Positions 25,573 through 34,956 are shown, numbered from the stretch's first letter. The stretch is DNA of 64,000 bases from RDXT01 sp033762375 (GCA_033762375.1 JANRLQ010000026.1:1-64000), one strand, 5' to 3'. Notes: generated by a model not told the origin, from the letters alone. Numbers and translations are program-made.

Positions 25573-27405
25573 TTAGGGTGACAAACGGCCCCTGTCGAGT
25601 GAGTCCCCCGTCACTCGCTTAAACAACGCCTGAAAATCCGGATCCTGCTGATAGGCCCTGAAGGCCGGTACATAGTCCATAATCTCCTGCACCGGATATC
25701 CGTGCAGCAACGCCTGCTCCAGGTGTACCAGACAGGTACCTTTGTCCTGTTGTTCTGCTGCGATAGCAGCCATCAGGCCGTGGGCCCGCCCATCCTTAGG
25801 GGTATCTGTGATCAGACGGGTGACATCAGCAGCGGCGGAGTCAAATTTTTCGGCCCGGAAATACAACATGGCCCGGTTGTACCGGGCCTCCGGGTGAGCA
25901 GGTTCCTGCATCAGAATATAGCTAAAATCAGCCAGTGCCTGCATGAAGTTCTGCTGACGGGCCTGTAGCAGCCCTCGCTGCAGGCGGGCTTCCGTGTAGA
26001 GTGAATCCAGGTTAAGCGCCTCAGACAGATAACTTTCCGCGAGACTGGGATCCTCCAGCAGCTGGGCACACCGGGCCGCCGCGAGCCGTGAGTCGAGATA
26101 CAGATGGCGATCCAGCAACTGCACCCGGTTCCAGCACTGGAGTGCAGAGTCGTACTGCTCCCGCACCTCCCAAAAACGCGCCATGCTGCTCCAGATCATG
26201 TCTTCTACCGGCCCATACCCTGACGGTGTCTCCGTCCTGAATACTGACGCTGAAACGCGGGCCTCCACCACCCCACCCCGGGTCTGTTGCCGTGTATTGG
26301 TGGCTGTATAAAAAAGCCTTACCAGCAGTGAATCTGATGAGATCGGGCGATACGCAACGACCATCAGCAGATCTGCACCGGAGGAGCGAAGGGTGATATC
26401 ACGTGTGGCGGAGTCTCGCTGGCATCCTACCTCTGGCTGATAACAGATCCGCACAGAAGGGAGCATCGCACGGCTGCGATACAACAAGGATCGGCTGTAC
26501 ACCTCCTGGCTGGTATGGCAACTATCCTGCTCAAATACCGGTGTCAATACCAGTGTATATGCAGCGGAGTCTGGCTGGCAGTCTGCTGCCAGTGGATATC
26601 GGAGCGACAAACTGGCAAAAGGAAACTTCCATATAAGTCCGCCTGCCCCTGCGAGGAGTGCTCCTACCAGAAGCAGTGAACCAATCAGCCGAACCCTCCG
26701 CCGGGCAGGGGGCTCAGCACCCGCCCCCACAAAAGGGGTCAGGCGCCAGGTGAGCCGGTCTTCATTGTGTGTCGCCCAGCAAATACCATCTGCAGGTGCT
26801 GACTGACTGGTCAGGGTATCGGTCCAGGTAAATGTATCTGCCTCCAGGTCGTAGGCCGCACGGGTCACGGGGACGGAGGTAGCCTGGCTCACGAGTTCGG
26901 CGGCCTCTTGCAGGGAGCTGCCCTGAGACAAAGCTGCATAAAACCGCTGAATCCCTACTTGTACCTGGCGCTGTGGCATCCGTGCCGAAAACCCTATGAT
27001 CAGGGGAATATCTCTCCGAAGCAGGAGCTCTATCAGACGGGGCGTAGCGCACCCGCCCAAAACCACCGCCTGCAACCCGGAGAGTCGCCCGATCTGCTGA
27101 CCGAGCTTATCTATACTGATGACCTCCGGACCCCAGGTACCAGATACTGCCAGATAATCTCCCTGTACGGAGCCGCTCAGGTGGAGGATCACCAGATCAG
27201 GCTTGTGTGCATACTGCCGCATCAGGTCTGGAAAATATACCTGCTCATCTGGCACGATGACCAGCTTGGGTGCTACCCCCCCTACGGCACTCAGGTGGTG
27301 CCGGATCAGCTGGCATTCCTGGCGAAAGGCCTTGCCAGGTGTTTCAGATGCATTGCCAGTCACGCCGGCAATCAAACATACAGGTATAGGCGGATCAGTG
27401 GACAT
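25573..27405 (-). CDS. CHAT-like domain, membrane helix and TPR protein; catalytic His lost
   Basis: A 610-residue protein. The N-terminal ~220 residues are a CHAT-like domain paralogous to the next gene. The Cys is kept (VVLGGCATPRL, Cys119), but the His motif reads LHLSGSVQGD, so Ser79 occupies the place of the catalytic His. The Ser79-Cys119 distance of 40 equals His81-Cys121 in the paralogue, which supports the alignment. A transmembrane helix follows at about 240-259. Next is a periplasmic region with cysteine pairs (about 274-420) and tetratricopeptide repeats from about 425 to 560 (AESYLSEALNLDSLYTEARL, ALADFSYILMQEPAHPEARY). It may be an inactive partner that senses something outside the membrane; this is inference. 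Confidence 0.82.
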   Translation of the reverse strand: MSTDPPIPVCLIAGVTGNASETPGKAFRQECQLIRHHLSAVGGVAPKLVIVPDEQVYFPDLMRQYAHKPDLVILHLSGSVQGDYLAVSGTWGPEVISIDKLGQQIGRLSGLQAVVLGGCATPRLIELLLRRDIPLIIGFSARMPQRQVQVGIQRFYAALSQGSSLQEAAELVSQATSVPVTRAAYDLEADTFTWTDTLTSQSAPADGICWATHNEDRLTWRLTPFVGAGAEPPARRRVRLIGSLLLVGALLAGAGGLIWKFPFASLSLRYPLAADCQPDSAAYTLVLTPVFEQDSCHTSQEVYSRSLLYRSRAMLPSVRICYQPEVGCQRDSATRDITLRSSGADLLMVVAYRPISSDSLLVRLFYTATNTRQQTRGGVVEARVSASVFRTETPSGYGPVEDMIWSSMARFWEVREQYDSALQCWNRVQLLDRHLYLDSRLAAARCAQLLEDPSLAESYLSEALNLDSLYTEARLQRGLLQARQQNFMQALADFSYILMQEPAHPEARYNRAMLYFRAEKFDSAAADVTRLITDTPKDGRAHGLMAAIAAEQQDKGTCLVHLEQALLHGYPVQEIMDYVPAFRAYQQDPDFQALFKRVTGDSLDRGRLSP

Positions 27406-27510
27406 GTCTTTGGAGTGTCTGCGCTGGCAGCTTACACGAAAATAAGCAGAATCTCATTCGAATGGCAGGATTTTTCAGGAATTGTGAAATACAAAGGCCG
27501 GATGGCCTGT

Positions 27511-28695
27511 TCAGGGCTCCGGCTCGATCCAGATAACGTCTCCTCCGTCGTCTATCAACGCATATCTCCCCCGATAGTCATTGTGCTGAGGGCCCAGCCG
27601 AACCCATGCCATGCCCTCGTGAAAATAATCTGCCCACTCAAACTCGTAGCCGGTGATCATTTTTCCTTTTTCATTCATATAGCCCCAGAGATCACCCGAC
27701 TTCACTGCCGTGAAACCCTCGCTGTAGCCCCGTGCCCCGTCATATACAGGATTAAACACGATCCGACCATTCCGGTCCACAAACCCCCACTTGCCCCCTA
27801 CATAGGCCTCCGGACCCGGCACCTCCGGGGTGAGGACTGGATCCCCTGACTTGCTCCCGATCAATACCGGGCACATACCGGAGCCAAACCGGCCCATGTC
27901 ATCAAACTGTGGCACAAACAAGGCCCGCCCGCCGGTATCACACAGGCCAAACTTGCGGGTGTCATAAGCCGAGACGTATTCACCCCGAAAATTGAACCGG
28001 CTCGTGGCGGCTCCTTCATAAAACTGGGTTTCGATCCGATACTGTGGCAATATCCGCTTACCGTCCAGCCGCAGGATGATCTTCTGACGCCGGGCATCCA
28101 TCACCACCGCCAGGCTGTCCCGAAAATTGACCGGATATAAAAACTGAGGTTCTATCATCCACTCTCCTTCATGGTTGATATACCCCCATTTGCCATTCTG
28201 ATATATGCAGGCGACTCCCTGGGTAAACATCCGGCAGGAGCGGGCATTGGGCAGTTCCAGCTTGATATTGCCAAGCGTGTCTATATATACCCAGTGATGC
28301 TCGTGGATGACAGCCGCCAGCCCTTCTGAAAACAGATAGGCCTCGTGGGCAGCGCGGGCAAATGCATCCAGGTCATAGGGATTGCCGGAGACAGGCGGGC
28401 TGTAAAAGTTGGGGTTAATGATAAACTGACCATACTGATTGACAAATCCCCATTTCCCGTCTATCGGGATTTTGCCATTGGCTGTATTCGTTCCGCCTAC
28501 GTTCACGGCTGCCAGTCCGCCGGAGAAGGGCATCGCATACGCAAACTGTGCGCCGATCACCTCATCGCCGTCCCGCTCCATAAATCCGTACAGCCCATAT
28601 CCGTTATGCATGGGCAAGTAGTCGGGTATCCAGCGATCCTGCTTGCATCCGCAGATCGCCCCTGCCACCAATACTATGATCCAGACTCGGTACAT
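27511..28695 (-). CDS. WG-repeat lipoprotein
   Basis: A 394-residue protein. The start MYRVWIIVLVAGAICGC is a lipoprotein signal peptide with Cys17 as lipobox. The mature part is a chain of WG repeats (WG_beta_rep), each with a core like GKWGFVNQYGQFIINPNF, GKWGYINHEGEWMIEPQF, GKWGFVDRNGRIVFNPVY and DLWGYMNEKGKMITGYEF, alternating with phrases like FSEGLAAVIHEH. Such repeats build beta structures of unknown binding role on bacterial surfaces. It is the first of three same-strand genes leading into the two CHAT proteins, 105 bases upstream of the larger one. It could be an outer sensor for them, though this is only positional evidence. Confidence 0.88.
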   Translation of the reverse strand: MYRVWIIVLVAGAICGCKQDRWIPDYLPMHNGYGLYGFMERDGDEVIGAQFAYAMPFSGGLAAVNVGGTNTANGKIPIDGKWGFVNQYGQFIINPNFYSPPVSGNPYDLDAFARAAHEAYLFSEGLAAVIHEHHWVYIDTLGNIKLELPNARSCRMFTQGVACIYQNGKWGYINHEGEWMIEPQFLYPVNFRDSLAVVMDARRQKIILRLDGKRILPQYRIETQFYEGAATSRFNFRGEYVSAYDTRKFGLCDTGGRALFVPQFDDMGRFGSGMCPVLIGSKSGDPVLTPEVPGPEAYVGGKWGFVDRNGRIVFNPVYDGARGYSEGFTAVKSGDLWGYMNEKGKMITGYEFEWADYFHEGMAWVRLGPQHNDYRGRYALIDDGGDVIWIEPEP

Positions 28696-28756
28696 GGGGC
28701 CAATATAACAATTATTGAGATCAGGTGTATGCCATCACTGCCATATCCACCGTGCA

Positions 28757-30031
28757 TCAGGCTGGTCTGCGTGTCACCAGCCAGGTGTATGCGCCTGCAC
28801 ATACCAGTCCGGCAACGGTAAATCCCGCCAGCACCAGATTTAGCTGTAGGTGACCTGCAGCTCCGGGATGGCCGTCCAGGATAAAACCTGTCATAGGCCC
28901 CATAAATACGTCAGGTGTAAATCCAATCATGGACACCAGGCCTGCCGCACTCCCTGTCAGAGCCAGCGGGACCTGGGCTTCTTCAAACAAAGCAAAATAC
29001 ACCCCCCTGATCGCAAATATCCCGATACAGCCCGTTATCACGGCCAGGGTCAGGGTCCAGGGCAGTCCTGGCTGCACCCAGCCATTGGCAATAGCGACAC
29101 AACCCGCCCCCATCAGCCCGAATCCCGCGACGATCACCCTTGATGCGCTAAATCTGTCTCCAAGCCAGCCTGCTACCAGGGCTGCGGCGGGCCGCACCCA
29201 AAAGGCGATGGTACTCACGCCAGCCGCTGACACCTCATCGTACCCAAAAACTTCCCGCGCATATAAGGACAGGGTATCTACACTTTTATACCCCACATAA
29301 GCGCATACCACGATGCCCGCCTGAAGCCAGACCACCGGCATCTGTGCCACTGCCCACACCCCTGCCAGGGTCAGCCGGGGCGGAAGTCCCGTAACATGGA
29401 CAGGCTCCTGGTCAGGGATCAGCCACCAGACCAAACCTGCCGCTCCCAGGGTGAACCCCGTGAATACCCAAATGACAATTCGCAACGCAGCCTCCCGCTC
29501 AGCAGGGTTGGTGCTGCTGACATCCTGCGGCAAGAGCAGCCCCAGCAGCCACACGGCACCTGAGGCAAGCAGTGCCGCAAACAGGCCCCGCCCTCCATCA
29601 AGCAAGCCATATGCCCGCCCCTGTGCCTGTGCGCCACCCCACTCGCGGGTAGCCCGGATCAGCGCTGCCCAAAACAACAGGATGGTCGTCATGCCCCAGC
29701 AGGCATACAGAATGGTCAGCACGGAGCGGGTCGGCACCGTCGTGAGTATGATCCCCCCAAGGCCCGTGGCTGCCAAAGCTGCCGCCATGAGCCTTCGGGC
29801 AGGATATCGGTCTGCCAGTGGCCCCCCTAACAGATAGGATACCACGGCCAGCCACCCGTAGGCTGAAAAAGCCCCCCCCAGCTCGGTATTGCTCAGCTCA
29901 AAAACAGCCAGCAGGGTCGGCCTGAATATCCGGGGCAGTACAAACGGCAGCAAAAAAACAGCCTCCCCGGCGATGATCAGCGCCAGGAGGATGCCAGACC
30001 GCCGCAGCGGGGTGTGTGGCGTACTATTCAT
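28757..30031 (-). CDS. MFS transporter
   Basis: A 424-residue major facilitator superfamily permease with about twelve hydrophobic helices. The loop after helix 2 shows the MFS motif A form GGPLADRYPARRLM, and the symmetric loop in the second half reads AGWLGDRFSASRVI. The C-terminal half contains GCIGIFAIRGVYFALFEEAQ and SAAGLVSMIGFTPDVFMGP, a pattern typical of the nitrate/nitrite- or sugar-phosphate-like Bacteroidota permeases. The substrate cannot be told. The ATG at 30031 is chosen because it starts a normal short N-tail; five further residues are possible. It lies 26 bases after the TIM-barrel gene, with which it probably forms an operon, suggesting a sugar or polyol substrate. Confidence 0.9.
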   Translation of the reverse strand: MNSTPHTPLRRSGILLALIIAGEAVFLLPFVLPRIFRPTLLAVFELSNTELGGAFSAYGWLAVVSYLLGGPLADRYPARRLMAAALAATGLGGIILTTVPTRSVLTILYACWGMTTILLFWAALIRATREWGGAQAQGRAYGLLDGGRGLFAALLASGAVWLLGLLLPQDVSSTNPAEREAALRIVIWVFTGFTLGAAGLVWWLIPDQEPVHVTGLPPRLTLAGVWAVAQMPVVWLQAGIVVCAYVGYKSVDTLSLYAREVFGYDEVSAAGVSTIAFWVRPAAALVAGWLGDRFSASRVIVAGFGLMGAGCVAIANGWVQPGLPWTLTLAVITGCIGIFAIRGVYFALFEEAQVPLALTGSAAGLVSMIGFTPDVFMGPMTGFILDGHPGAAGHLQLNLVLAGFTVAGLVCAGAYTWLVTRRPA

Positions 30032-30057
30032 GCCGGAAGATAGCATAAGATGGGAGA

Positions 30058-30996
30058 TTATTGAGCGGCTGCCTGCCAGAGTGCCTGCACCTGCTCCAGG
30101 TCACGCTGCATCGCAGCATATACAACAGAGGGCTCGACGGTCAATTTCCGGTTCCCCTGATCGGCACCCCCCAGTGGATACTCCAGGTGCAGGGAAACCG
30201 GAACCCGGATGCCCAGGGATTGCAACAGCCTAAAATACCGGACAAAGTCTACCATACCCGTGCCCAGGGGCACGCTGACAGCCTCCCAGCCTGACGGAGT
30301 CTGTTGCCATGTGAAGTCCTTGATGGCCAGGCTGTTGATATAAGGGGCGATGAGCCGCAGGTTGTTGTACCAGGCATATCCACCCTCTGCAGTAGCATGG
30401 CGTACATCATACTGGCTTCCCAGGCTACCGGGTGGGAGGTCGCGGAGGATCTGCCAGAGGTCCCAGATCGCGGCCCCCAGGTAAGCACCTGTATGATTCT
30501 GATAGGCCCCAGCCATGCCCAGCTCCTGGTTCAGGTGTGTCAATGCCGCTAATTGGCGCCGCGCCTGCTCCAATGCCTCCGGGACAGGTCCGGAAGGCGG
30601 GTACGCGATCCATCCCGTCCGGTAGTGTGTAATCCCGGCTTCACGAGCAGTCTGGAGTATGTTACGCGCCTGCTGATCTGGCATCGTGATAGCAGTGGTC
30701 ATCATGACAGGGCGCAGGCCCTCCGCCCGCATTGCCTCGATGGCCCGTGGCAAATCCCGGGTCACCCGCTCGGGAGACACATGTCCATCAGGACGCACCG
30801 TCAGGTCCACACCTGCAAATCCCAGCTCCCGTGCTTTGGCTGCCAGGGATTCATACCCCAGGAAATGCAGGTGTTTGGAAAAAATATGAACCTCCAGCGG
30901 GGCGGGGGCTGGAGAATGTCCAGCAGCCCATACAGGCAAAATACTCGTCGCCAATCCGGCAGCGGCGGTCGTTTTGAGGAAGGTACGGCGGGTCAT
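30058..30996 (-). CDS. Tat-exported sugar phosphate isomerase/epimerase-like TIM-barrel protein
   Basis: A 312-residue xylose-isomerase-like TIM-barrel protein. The start MTRRTFLKTTAAAGLATSIL is a classic twin-arginine signal (RRTFLK), so the protein is exported folded. Barrel motifs include LEVHIFSKHLHFLGYESLA, GFAGVDLTVRPDGHV, GAYQNHTGAYLGAAIWDL, SQYDVRHATAEGGYAWY, SLAIKDFTWQ and VSLHLEYPLGG. Acidic and histidine residues at the barrel mouth (Asp, His, Lys-Asp, His-Glu) match metal-dependent isomerases or epimerases of this family. The substrate is unknown. It is translationally close to the MFS gene downstream, consistent with a shared carbohydrate pathway. Confidence 0.87.
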   Translation of the reverse strand: MTRRTFLKTTAAAGLATSILPVWAAGHSPAPAPLEVHIFSKHLHFLGYESLAAKARELGFAGVDLTVRPDGHVSPERVTRDLPRAIEAMRAEGLRPVMMTTAITMPDQQARNILQTAREAGITHYRTGWIAYPPSGPVPEALEQARRQLAALTHLNQELGMAGAYQNHTGAYLGAAIWDLWQILRDLPPGSLGSQYDVRHATAEGGYAWYNNLRLIAPYINSLAIKDFTWQQTPSGWEAVSVPLGTGMVDFVRYFRLLQSLGIRVPVSLHLEYPLGGADQGNRKLTVEPSVVYAAMQRDLEQVQALWQAAAQ

Positions 30997-31060
30997 AACA
31001 AGCATGGGGACAAGCAGTTTTGCCCTACCTTACGATTTTTTCAGGAAAGGTACAACCCGC

Positions 31061-31861
31061 TCAGCGACTTATGGCCCAGCGGCTCGCCGTTGTAGCAAAT
31101 GCCCGGAGGTGATCGTGCTGCTCAGCAAGCGTATAACTCACCAGATCTCCAAGCGGAAGTACAGCACCCCGCCAGTATGGCCCCAGATGCCAGCGCCCCG
31201 CAGCCAATGACGGCAACCGCTCATAGAGAAATTCCTGCCCCTGCCCGTATGCAGCCAGGTAAAAGTACGGCTCCCCAATCATGCTGTCTTCCATCGCCAG
31301 CCCAAAACCTATCCCTACTTTGCCGGGCGGTATGACGTAAATGCCTGTATCAAAGTGATGTGGCCAAATACGAATCTCGCCCGGCGTCTGCAGAAAATTG
31401 AGCAGGCTGGCACTAACCGAGTGAGCCAGGGTACGCCAATAGGTCCACGCCCTAAGCCCTTCTGTATCCGGCTCTTCAAATGGCTGGCTGACAAAAGGAT
31501 ACGCCGTAATCTCGAAATGTAACGGGGCCAGATACCCGTCCGGCATCAATCCCAGGCTGGCGAGGTCTTCCTGTACAGCCGCCTCCAGCTGGGCCAGGGT
31601 CCTGCCTGCTATCTCATAACGATGCAGCACCTCCTGAGAGCGATTCAGCCACTGGAGTTGCCACGACTCCAGGGAAAGTGTCAGACAGACAGGACCTGCG
31701 GGCGTCTCAATCCAGCGACCCGTAATACGGTTACCCCAGGTATCGTACGAGAGATTGGTGTGACTGTCGTCCGGCTGGGCTGGAACATAGGTACGGCCAG
31801 CTTTAGCGATGGCCTGGCAGATGAGGTGGACACGCTGGTCCGTGTAGGTATAAACTTGCAT
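31061..31861 (-). CDS. Hypothetical protein with WPHHFD motif
   Basis: A 266-residue protein without a signal peptide or membrane helix. I cannot place it firmly in a family. A motif WPHHFDTGIYVIPPGKVGIG lies near residue 165, followed by EPYFYLAAYGQ. A similar His-His-Asp phrase occurs in DUF5996-like bacterial proteins, so a distant relation is possible. The start MQVYTYTDQRVHLICQAIAKA is chosen over one seven residues upstream. The rest looks like a soluble alpha/beta protein. It lies after the TIM-barrel gene on the same strand (54 bases between) but may be independent. Confidence 0.65.
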   Translation of the reverse strand: MQVYTYTDQRVHLICQAIAKAGRTYVPAQPDDSHTNLSYDTWGNRITGRWIETPAGPVCLTLSLESWQLQWLNRSQEVLHRYEIAGRTLAQLEAAVQEDLASLGLMPDGYLAPLHFEITAYPFVSQPFEEPDTEGLRAWTYWRTLAHSVSASLLNFLQTPGEIRIWPHHFDTGIYVIPPGKVGIGFGLAMEDSMIGEPYFYLAAYGQGQEFLYERLPSLAAGRWHLGPYWRGAVLPLGDLVSYTLAEQHDHLRAFATTASRWAISR

Positions 31862-31959
31862 GGGGGTAGGGTAAAGTACCAAAGATACTCACTGGCGACC
31901 GGCATACATGTCGTGTATGAGACAGTAGCCAGCAATCCGAGCCCATGCCATCCCTGTGA

Positions 31960-32373
31960 TCAGGCCGCCACCTGCTCCGTATACTGCCGAAAATTATCGA
32001 GGATCGCCTGCCAGCCGCTCTGTTGCAGCTCGACCGGATTGAGGGTCTCCGGCTCCACAATTTCAGTCACCTCCACACCCGCGTCCGTTGCCTCAAATAT
32101 CACTTCAACCTTCCGGGCATCCTCCATCGCATACACGATCCGTGCGGCGTGTACTACCTCGGTATAGGTGCCGGCAAAATCAAATGACATGCTGCCATCC
32201 CGGGCAGCCATGGTGTAGGAAAAGTGTCCATCCGGACGCAGGTCATTCGTGGCGCGGGGGGTATGCCAGTCAGCAGAGGCTTGGTTCCAATGAACAATGT
32301 GCGCAGGTTCAGTCCAGCAACTCCATACCGTATTCATCGGTGCCTGAACCAGGGTTTTTACCGTAAAAGTCAT
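31960..32373 (-). CDS. SRPBCC/AHSA1-type protein
   Basis: A 137-residue protein of the START/Bet v1-like SRPBCC superfamily, AHSA1 (activator of Hsp90) type. It begins TFTVKTLVQAPMNTVWSCWT, continues with EPAHIVHWNQASADWHTP, LRPDGHFSYTM, DFAGTYTEVV, and ends ELQQSGWQAILDNFRQYTE. Such domains form a hydrophobic cavity that binds small lipophilic ligands or partners; the specific role here is unknown. Cytoplasmic. The length fits a single SRPBCC domain. It lies 98 bases upstream of the WPHHFD gene on the same strand. Confidence 0.88.
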   Translation of the reverse strand: MTFTVKTLVQAPMNTVWSCWTEPAHIVHWNQASADWHTPRATNDLRPDGHFSYTMAARDGSMSFDFAGTYTEVVHAARIVYAMEDARKVEVIFEATDAGVEVTEIVEPETLNPVELQQSGWQAILDNFRQYTEQVAA

Positions 32374-32651
32374 ACCAAAATCGTAATTGACTGTTTATTA
32401 ACGATACTAAAAATCCATTACCATGCTGAAGCTGGACCGTCCTGACCCATATCTGCCTCAAGACTCAGCCTGTTGTAAATATAGGTAGCGCCTCACTGAC
32501 GTACAACCCGAGATTTTAATATGGGCATAATTTTATTTCTTACTTTTTGCACCAAATATTACACAAATTGATTATTCGTAAGATATAATAGTTATCTCAC
32601 CAGCCGGGAGGCACTTTGAGCGATACTTTTGGTATAAATTTTTTAACGCTT

Positions 32652-34340
32652 ATGCCCCGGCCTTCCCTCCGACCTTCTGTGCAATCCTCCCTGCGGCAGC
32701 GCATGGGAACAGCCGCTTTAATATTGGGAGGGGTGGCCTTGCTGGCCGCGCTGCTCGTATGGCTGCAACCCGCAGGGGTGAGCAGCACCTGTACTTCCTG
32801 TACCACGACTATTACCGGTCTGAGTACAGCTACGATCAATCCCTCCTCAGGAGCCGTCATTTGTATTACCAGTACCGGGGACTTCAGGGGTATCATCCGG
32901 CGCAACAGCAGCTCAGGCTCGGGGACTGTCATCATCTGCAATGAAGGCACCATTCAGGGTGCTACCCTGGAGTTCAACAAAGGGACCAATGTGATCCACA
33001 ACTATGGCACCCTCTCCCCGTCTTCGTTTCAGTTCAACAGTGGTACCTCGTCTAACACCATCACCAATTATGCTGGTGCTACGGCCAGTTTCCCCACTTT
33101 TGCCTTATATAAATCGGGTACTGTATTTGAAAACCACGGATCATTCACTTCCGGGTCTTTTATGCTGAGCAGTGGGGCCTCGTTTGTCAACCACGCAGGT
33201 GGAGATGTCACTACCGAGCGGGTAGAAGTCAACAGCAACAGTGAGCTGACCAGCGAGGGTACCTGGTACGCCAACGGTAGTTTTCAGGTCAACAGCAATG
33301 GCGAAGCGACGATCCTCGGGTCACTGGATGTCACCGGCGCAATGGACAACAACGGCGAGCTGGAGATCAATGGGGTGGTCAATATCGGGGGAAACCTGAA
33401 TATGAATGGCAGCTCTGACACAGAGCTGGACGGCACTATTACGGTCGGCGGGAATGTCGAGGCAAACAAGTCACTCGATCAGGCCGGTACCCTCCAGATC
33501 AGCGGCAACTTTAATGTCAATGGCAGCGCCCAGCTTGAAGTAGCAGGCCTGATCAGTGTCGGCAACAACCTCAATGTCAATGGCCGCATTGAGGGTCCGG
33601 AGACCTCGTCCGGCAACTGGGGGCGAATCAATGTCGCCGGAGTATCCACGCTCAATGGCGGTGGACGCCTCTCCGAAAACCTGGACGTATGTGACGCAGG
33701 CACTCCCAGTGCGGGTCTTGACTACCAGTACGGCACAAAAGCTACTTCTGTCACCCACTGCCTTAATGCACCGGCTGGCTCCCTGCCTGTGGAGTGGGGC
33801 AACGTAGAAGCTCTGCCCACCGCCGCAGGTATCCAGATCAGCTGGGTCACACACAAGGAGCTCAACAATGACTACTTTACGGTCGAGCGCAGCCTGGACG
33901 CCCGTACGTTTGAGACGGTGACCGATTTGCCTGGGGCAGGCACCACAGATGTGGCGCATACCTATGAAGTGACAGACCCTCATCCGCCCGGGACACGGGT
34001 GTACTATCGGGTACGGCAGACAGACTATGATGGCCAGCATGCGTGGTCCCCGATTGTGGAGTCGAGCTGGATCGCCCCTGCATTTGGCGTCAGTTTTTTC
34101 CCTAATCCTGTCTCAGATCAGGGCCAGCTACGCATATCAGCAGATAAAACAACCTCAGCCACTGTACGGGTCCTGACCTTGGCGGGCCAGCTCATCAGTA
34201 CCCAGGAGGTGGCGCTTCTTGCCGGAGAAAATACGGTAGATTATCAGACAGATACCTGGGCGCCGGGTGTATACCTGGTGGAGGTCCGCCGCCAAGGGGC
34301 AGGCGCTGTACCGGTCTCCCTCAAAATCATCAAGCAGTAG
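32652..34340 (+). CDS. T9SS-exported repeat protein, probable beta-solenoid
   Basis: A 562-residue protein. A hydrophobic segment (about 18-40) acts as signal or anchor and is followed by CTSCTTTITGL. Residues about 60-190 are Thr/Ser/Asn-rich. Residues 193-312 contain six to seven copies of a ~20-residue repeat, such as VNSNGEATILGSLDVTGAMD, NNGELEINGVVNIGGNLN, VNGSAQLEVAGLISVGNNLN. The alternating hydrophobic pattern with Asn turns suggests a beta-solenoid. A fibronectin-like stretch follows (VTHKELNNDYFTVERSLD). The C-terminus (from VSFFPNPVSDQGQLRIS) is a type A T9SS sorting domain. The ATG at 32652 is preferred to an earlier GTG/ATG-type start. The ligand or role is unknown. Confidence 0.85.
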   Translation: MPRPSLRPSVQSSLRQRMGTAALILGGVALLAALLVWLQPAGVSSTCTSCTTTITGLSTATINPSSGAVICITSTGDFRGIIRRNSSSGSGTVIICNEGTIQGATLEFNKGTNVIHNYGTLSPSSFQFNSGTSSNTITNYAGATASFPTFALYKSGTVFENHGSFTSGSFMLSSGASFVNHAGGDVTTERVEVNSNSELTSEGTWYANGSFQVNSNGEATILGSLDVTGAMDNNGELEINGVVNIGGNLNMNGSSDTELDGTITVGGNVEANKSLDQAGTLQISGNFNVNGSAQLEVAGLISVGNNLNVNGRIEGPETSSGNWGRINVAGVSTLNGGGRLSENLDVCDAGTPSAGLDYQYGTKATSVTHCLNAPAGSLPVEWGNVEALPTAAGIQISWVTHKELNNDYFTVERSLDARTFETVTDLPGAGTTDVAHTYEVTDPHPPGTRVYYRVRQTDYDGQHAWSPIVESSWIAPAFGVSFFPNPVSDQGQLRISADKTTSATVRVLTLAGQLISTQEVALLAGENTVDYQTDTWAPGVYLVEVRRQGAGAVPVSLKIIKQ

Positions 34341-34358
34341 GCACCTCTGCAAACACTA

Positions 34359-34382
34359 AGGCCTCCCCGCACGGGGAGACCT
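34359..34382. terminator. Hairpin between convergent genes
   Basis: Ten-nt arms (34359-34368 and 34373-34382) pair with one mismatch around a 4-nt loop between the solenoid gene and the convergent lipoprotein gene. Only a weak T/A-rich stretch follows. Confidence 0.5.
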
Positions 34383-34413
34383 CCTTATAAAAATCAGACT
34401 GACACGTAAAACC

Positions 34414-34830
34414 TTAGAACGTGGCGAGGTGATACTCCTCCTTTTCATTCACAGCATCCCGTATCCAGAACTCATCCTCGGTCAGGCGCAGGATCACAAA
34501 CTCATCTGTTGTCGTGATACCGGCTGTAGTGAAGAGCAGTTGAAAATTAGCGCCGTCATCTATCAGGTTCCATTCGCCGGTGCTGGTGAGGGTAATGCCG
34601 GCAATTTTGTATGAAACCTCCGCAACGCCATCCTCCGAAAAGGTGTACTGCCAGGACTCAAAGTCTGAGGTTTGATCCTCCCCGCTGGCATTGGTCGCAT
34701 ACGAAATACGCCAGGCATTGGCCACACGGGCCTCACGGGTCTTTAAGCTCACGATAGGTCCGTCAGGATACGTACAGCTGCTGGTGAGCAGCACCGCACC
34801 GATCATCAGGGCAAAAGTCACTTGTTTCAT
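34414..34830 (-). CDS. Lipocalin-like lipoprotein, hypothetical
   Basis: A 138-residue protein whose start MKQVTFALMIGAVLLTSSC is a lipoprotein signal peptide with Cys19. The ATG at 34830 is chosen because it begins this signal; 39 upstream residues are rejected. The mature part has the small lipocalin-like beta pattern common in Bacteroidota: VANAWRISYATNASGED, FESWQYTFSEDGVAEVSY, STGEWNLIDDGANFQLLF, TDEFVILRLTEDEFWIRD, EEYHLATF. Such proteins are often envelope lipoproteins of unknown ligand. It lies downstream of, and on the same strand as, the GldN-family gene. Confidence 0.75.
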   Translation of the reverse strand: MKQVTFALMIGAVLLTSSCTYPDGPIVSLKTREARVANAWRISYATNASGEDQTSDFESWQYTFSEDGVAEVSYKIAGITLTSTGEWNLIDDGANFQLLFTTAGITTTDEFVILRLTEDEFWIRDAVNEKEEYHLATF

Positions 34831-34956
34831 CAGAAAAAAAATTGCTTGTTGTTGTATATACTTCACAGAATACACCATAAAGAACGTTTCCCGCAGGAAG
34901 ATTAGTACACCAGAGACCGCCGCCCTGAGCAAAAGTTGCATCAGCATGGGCCACCC

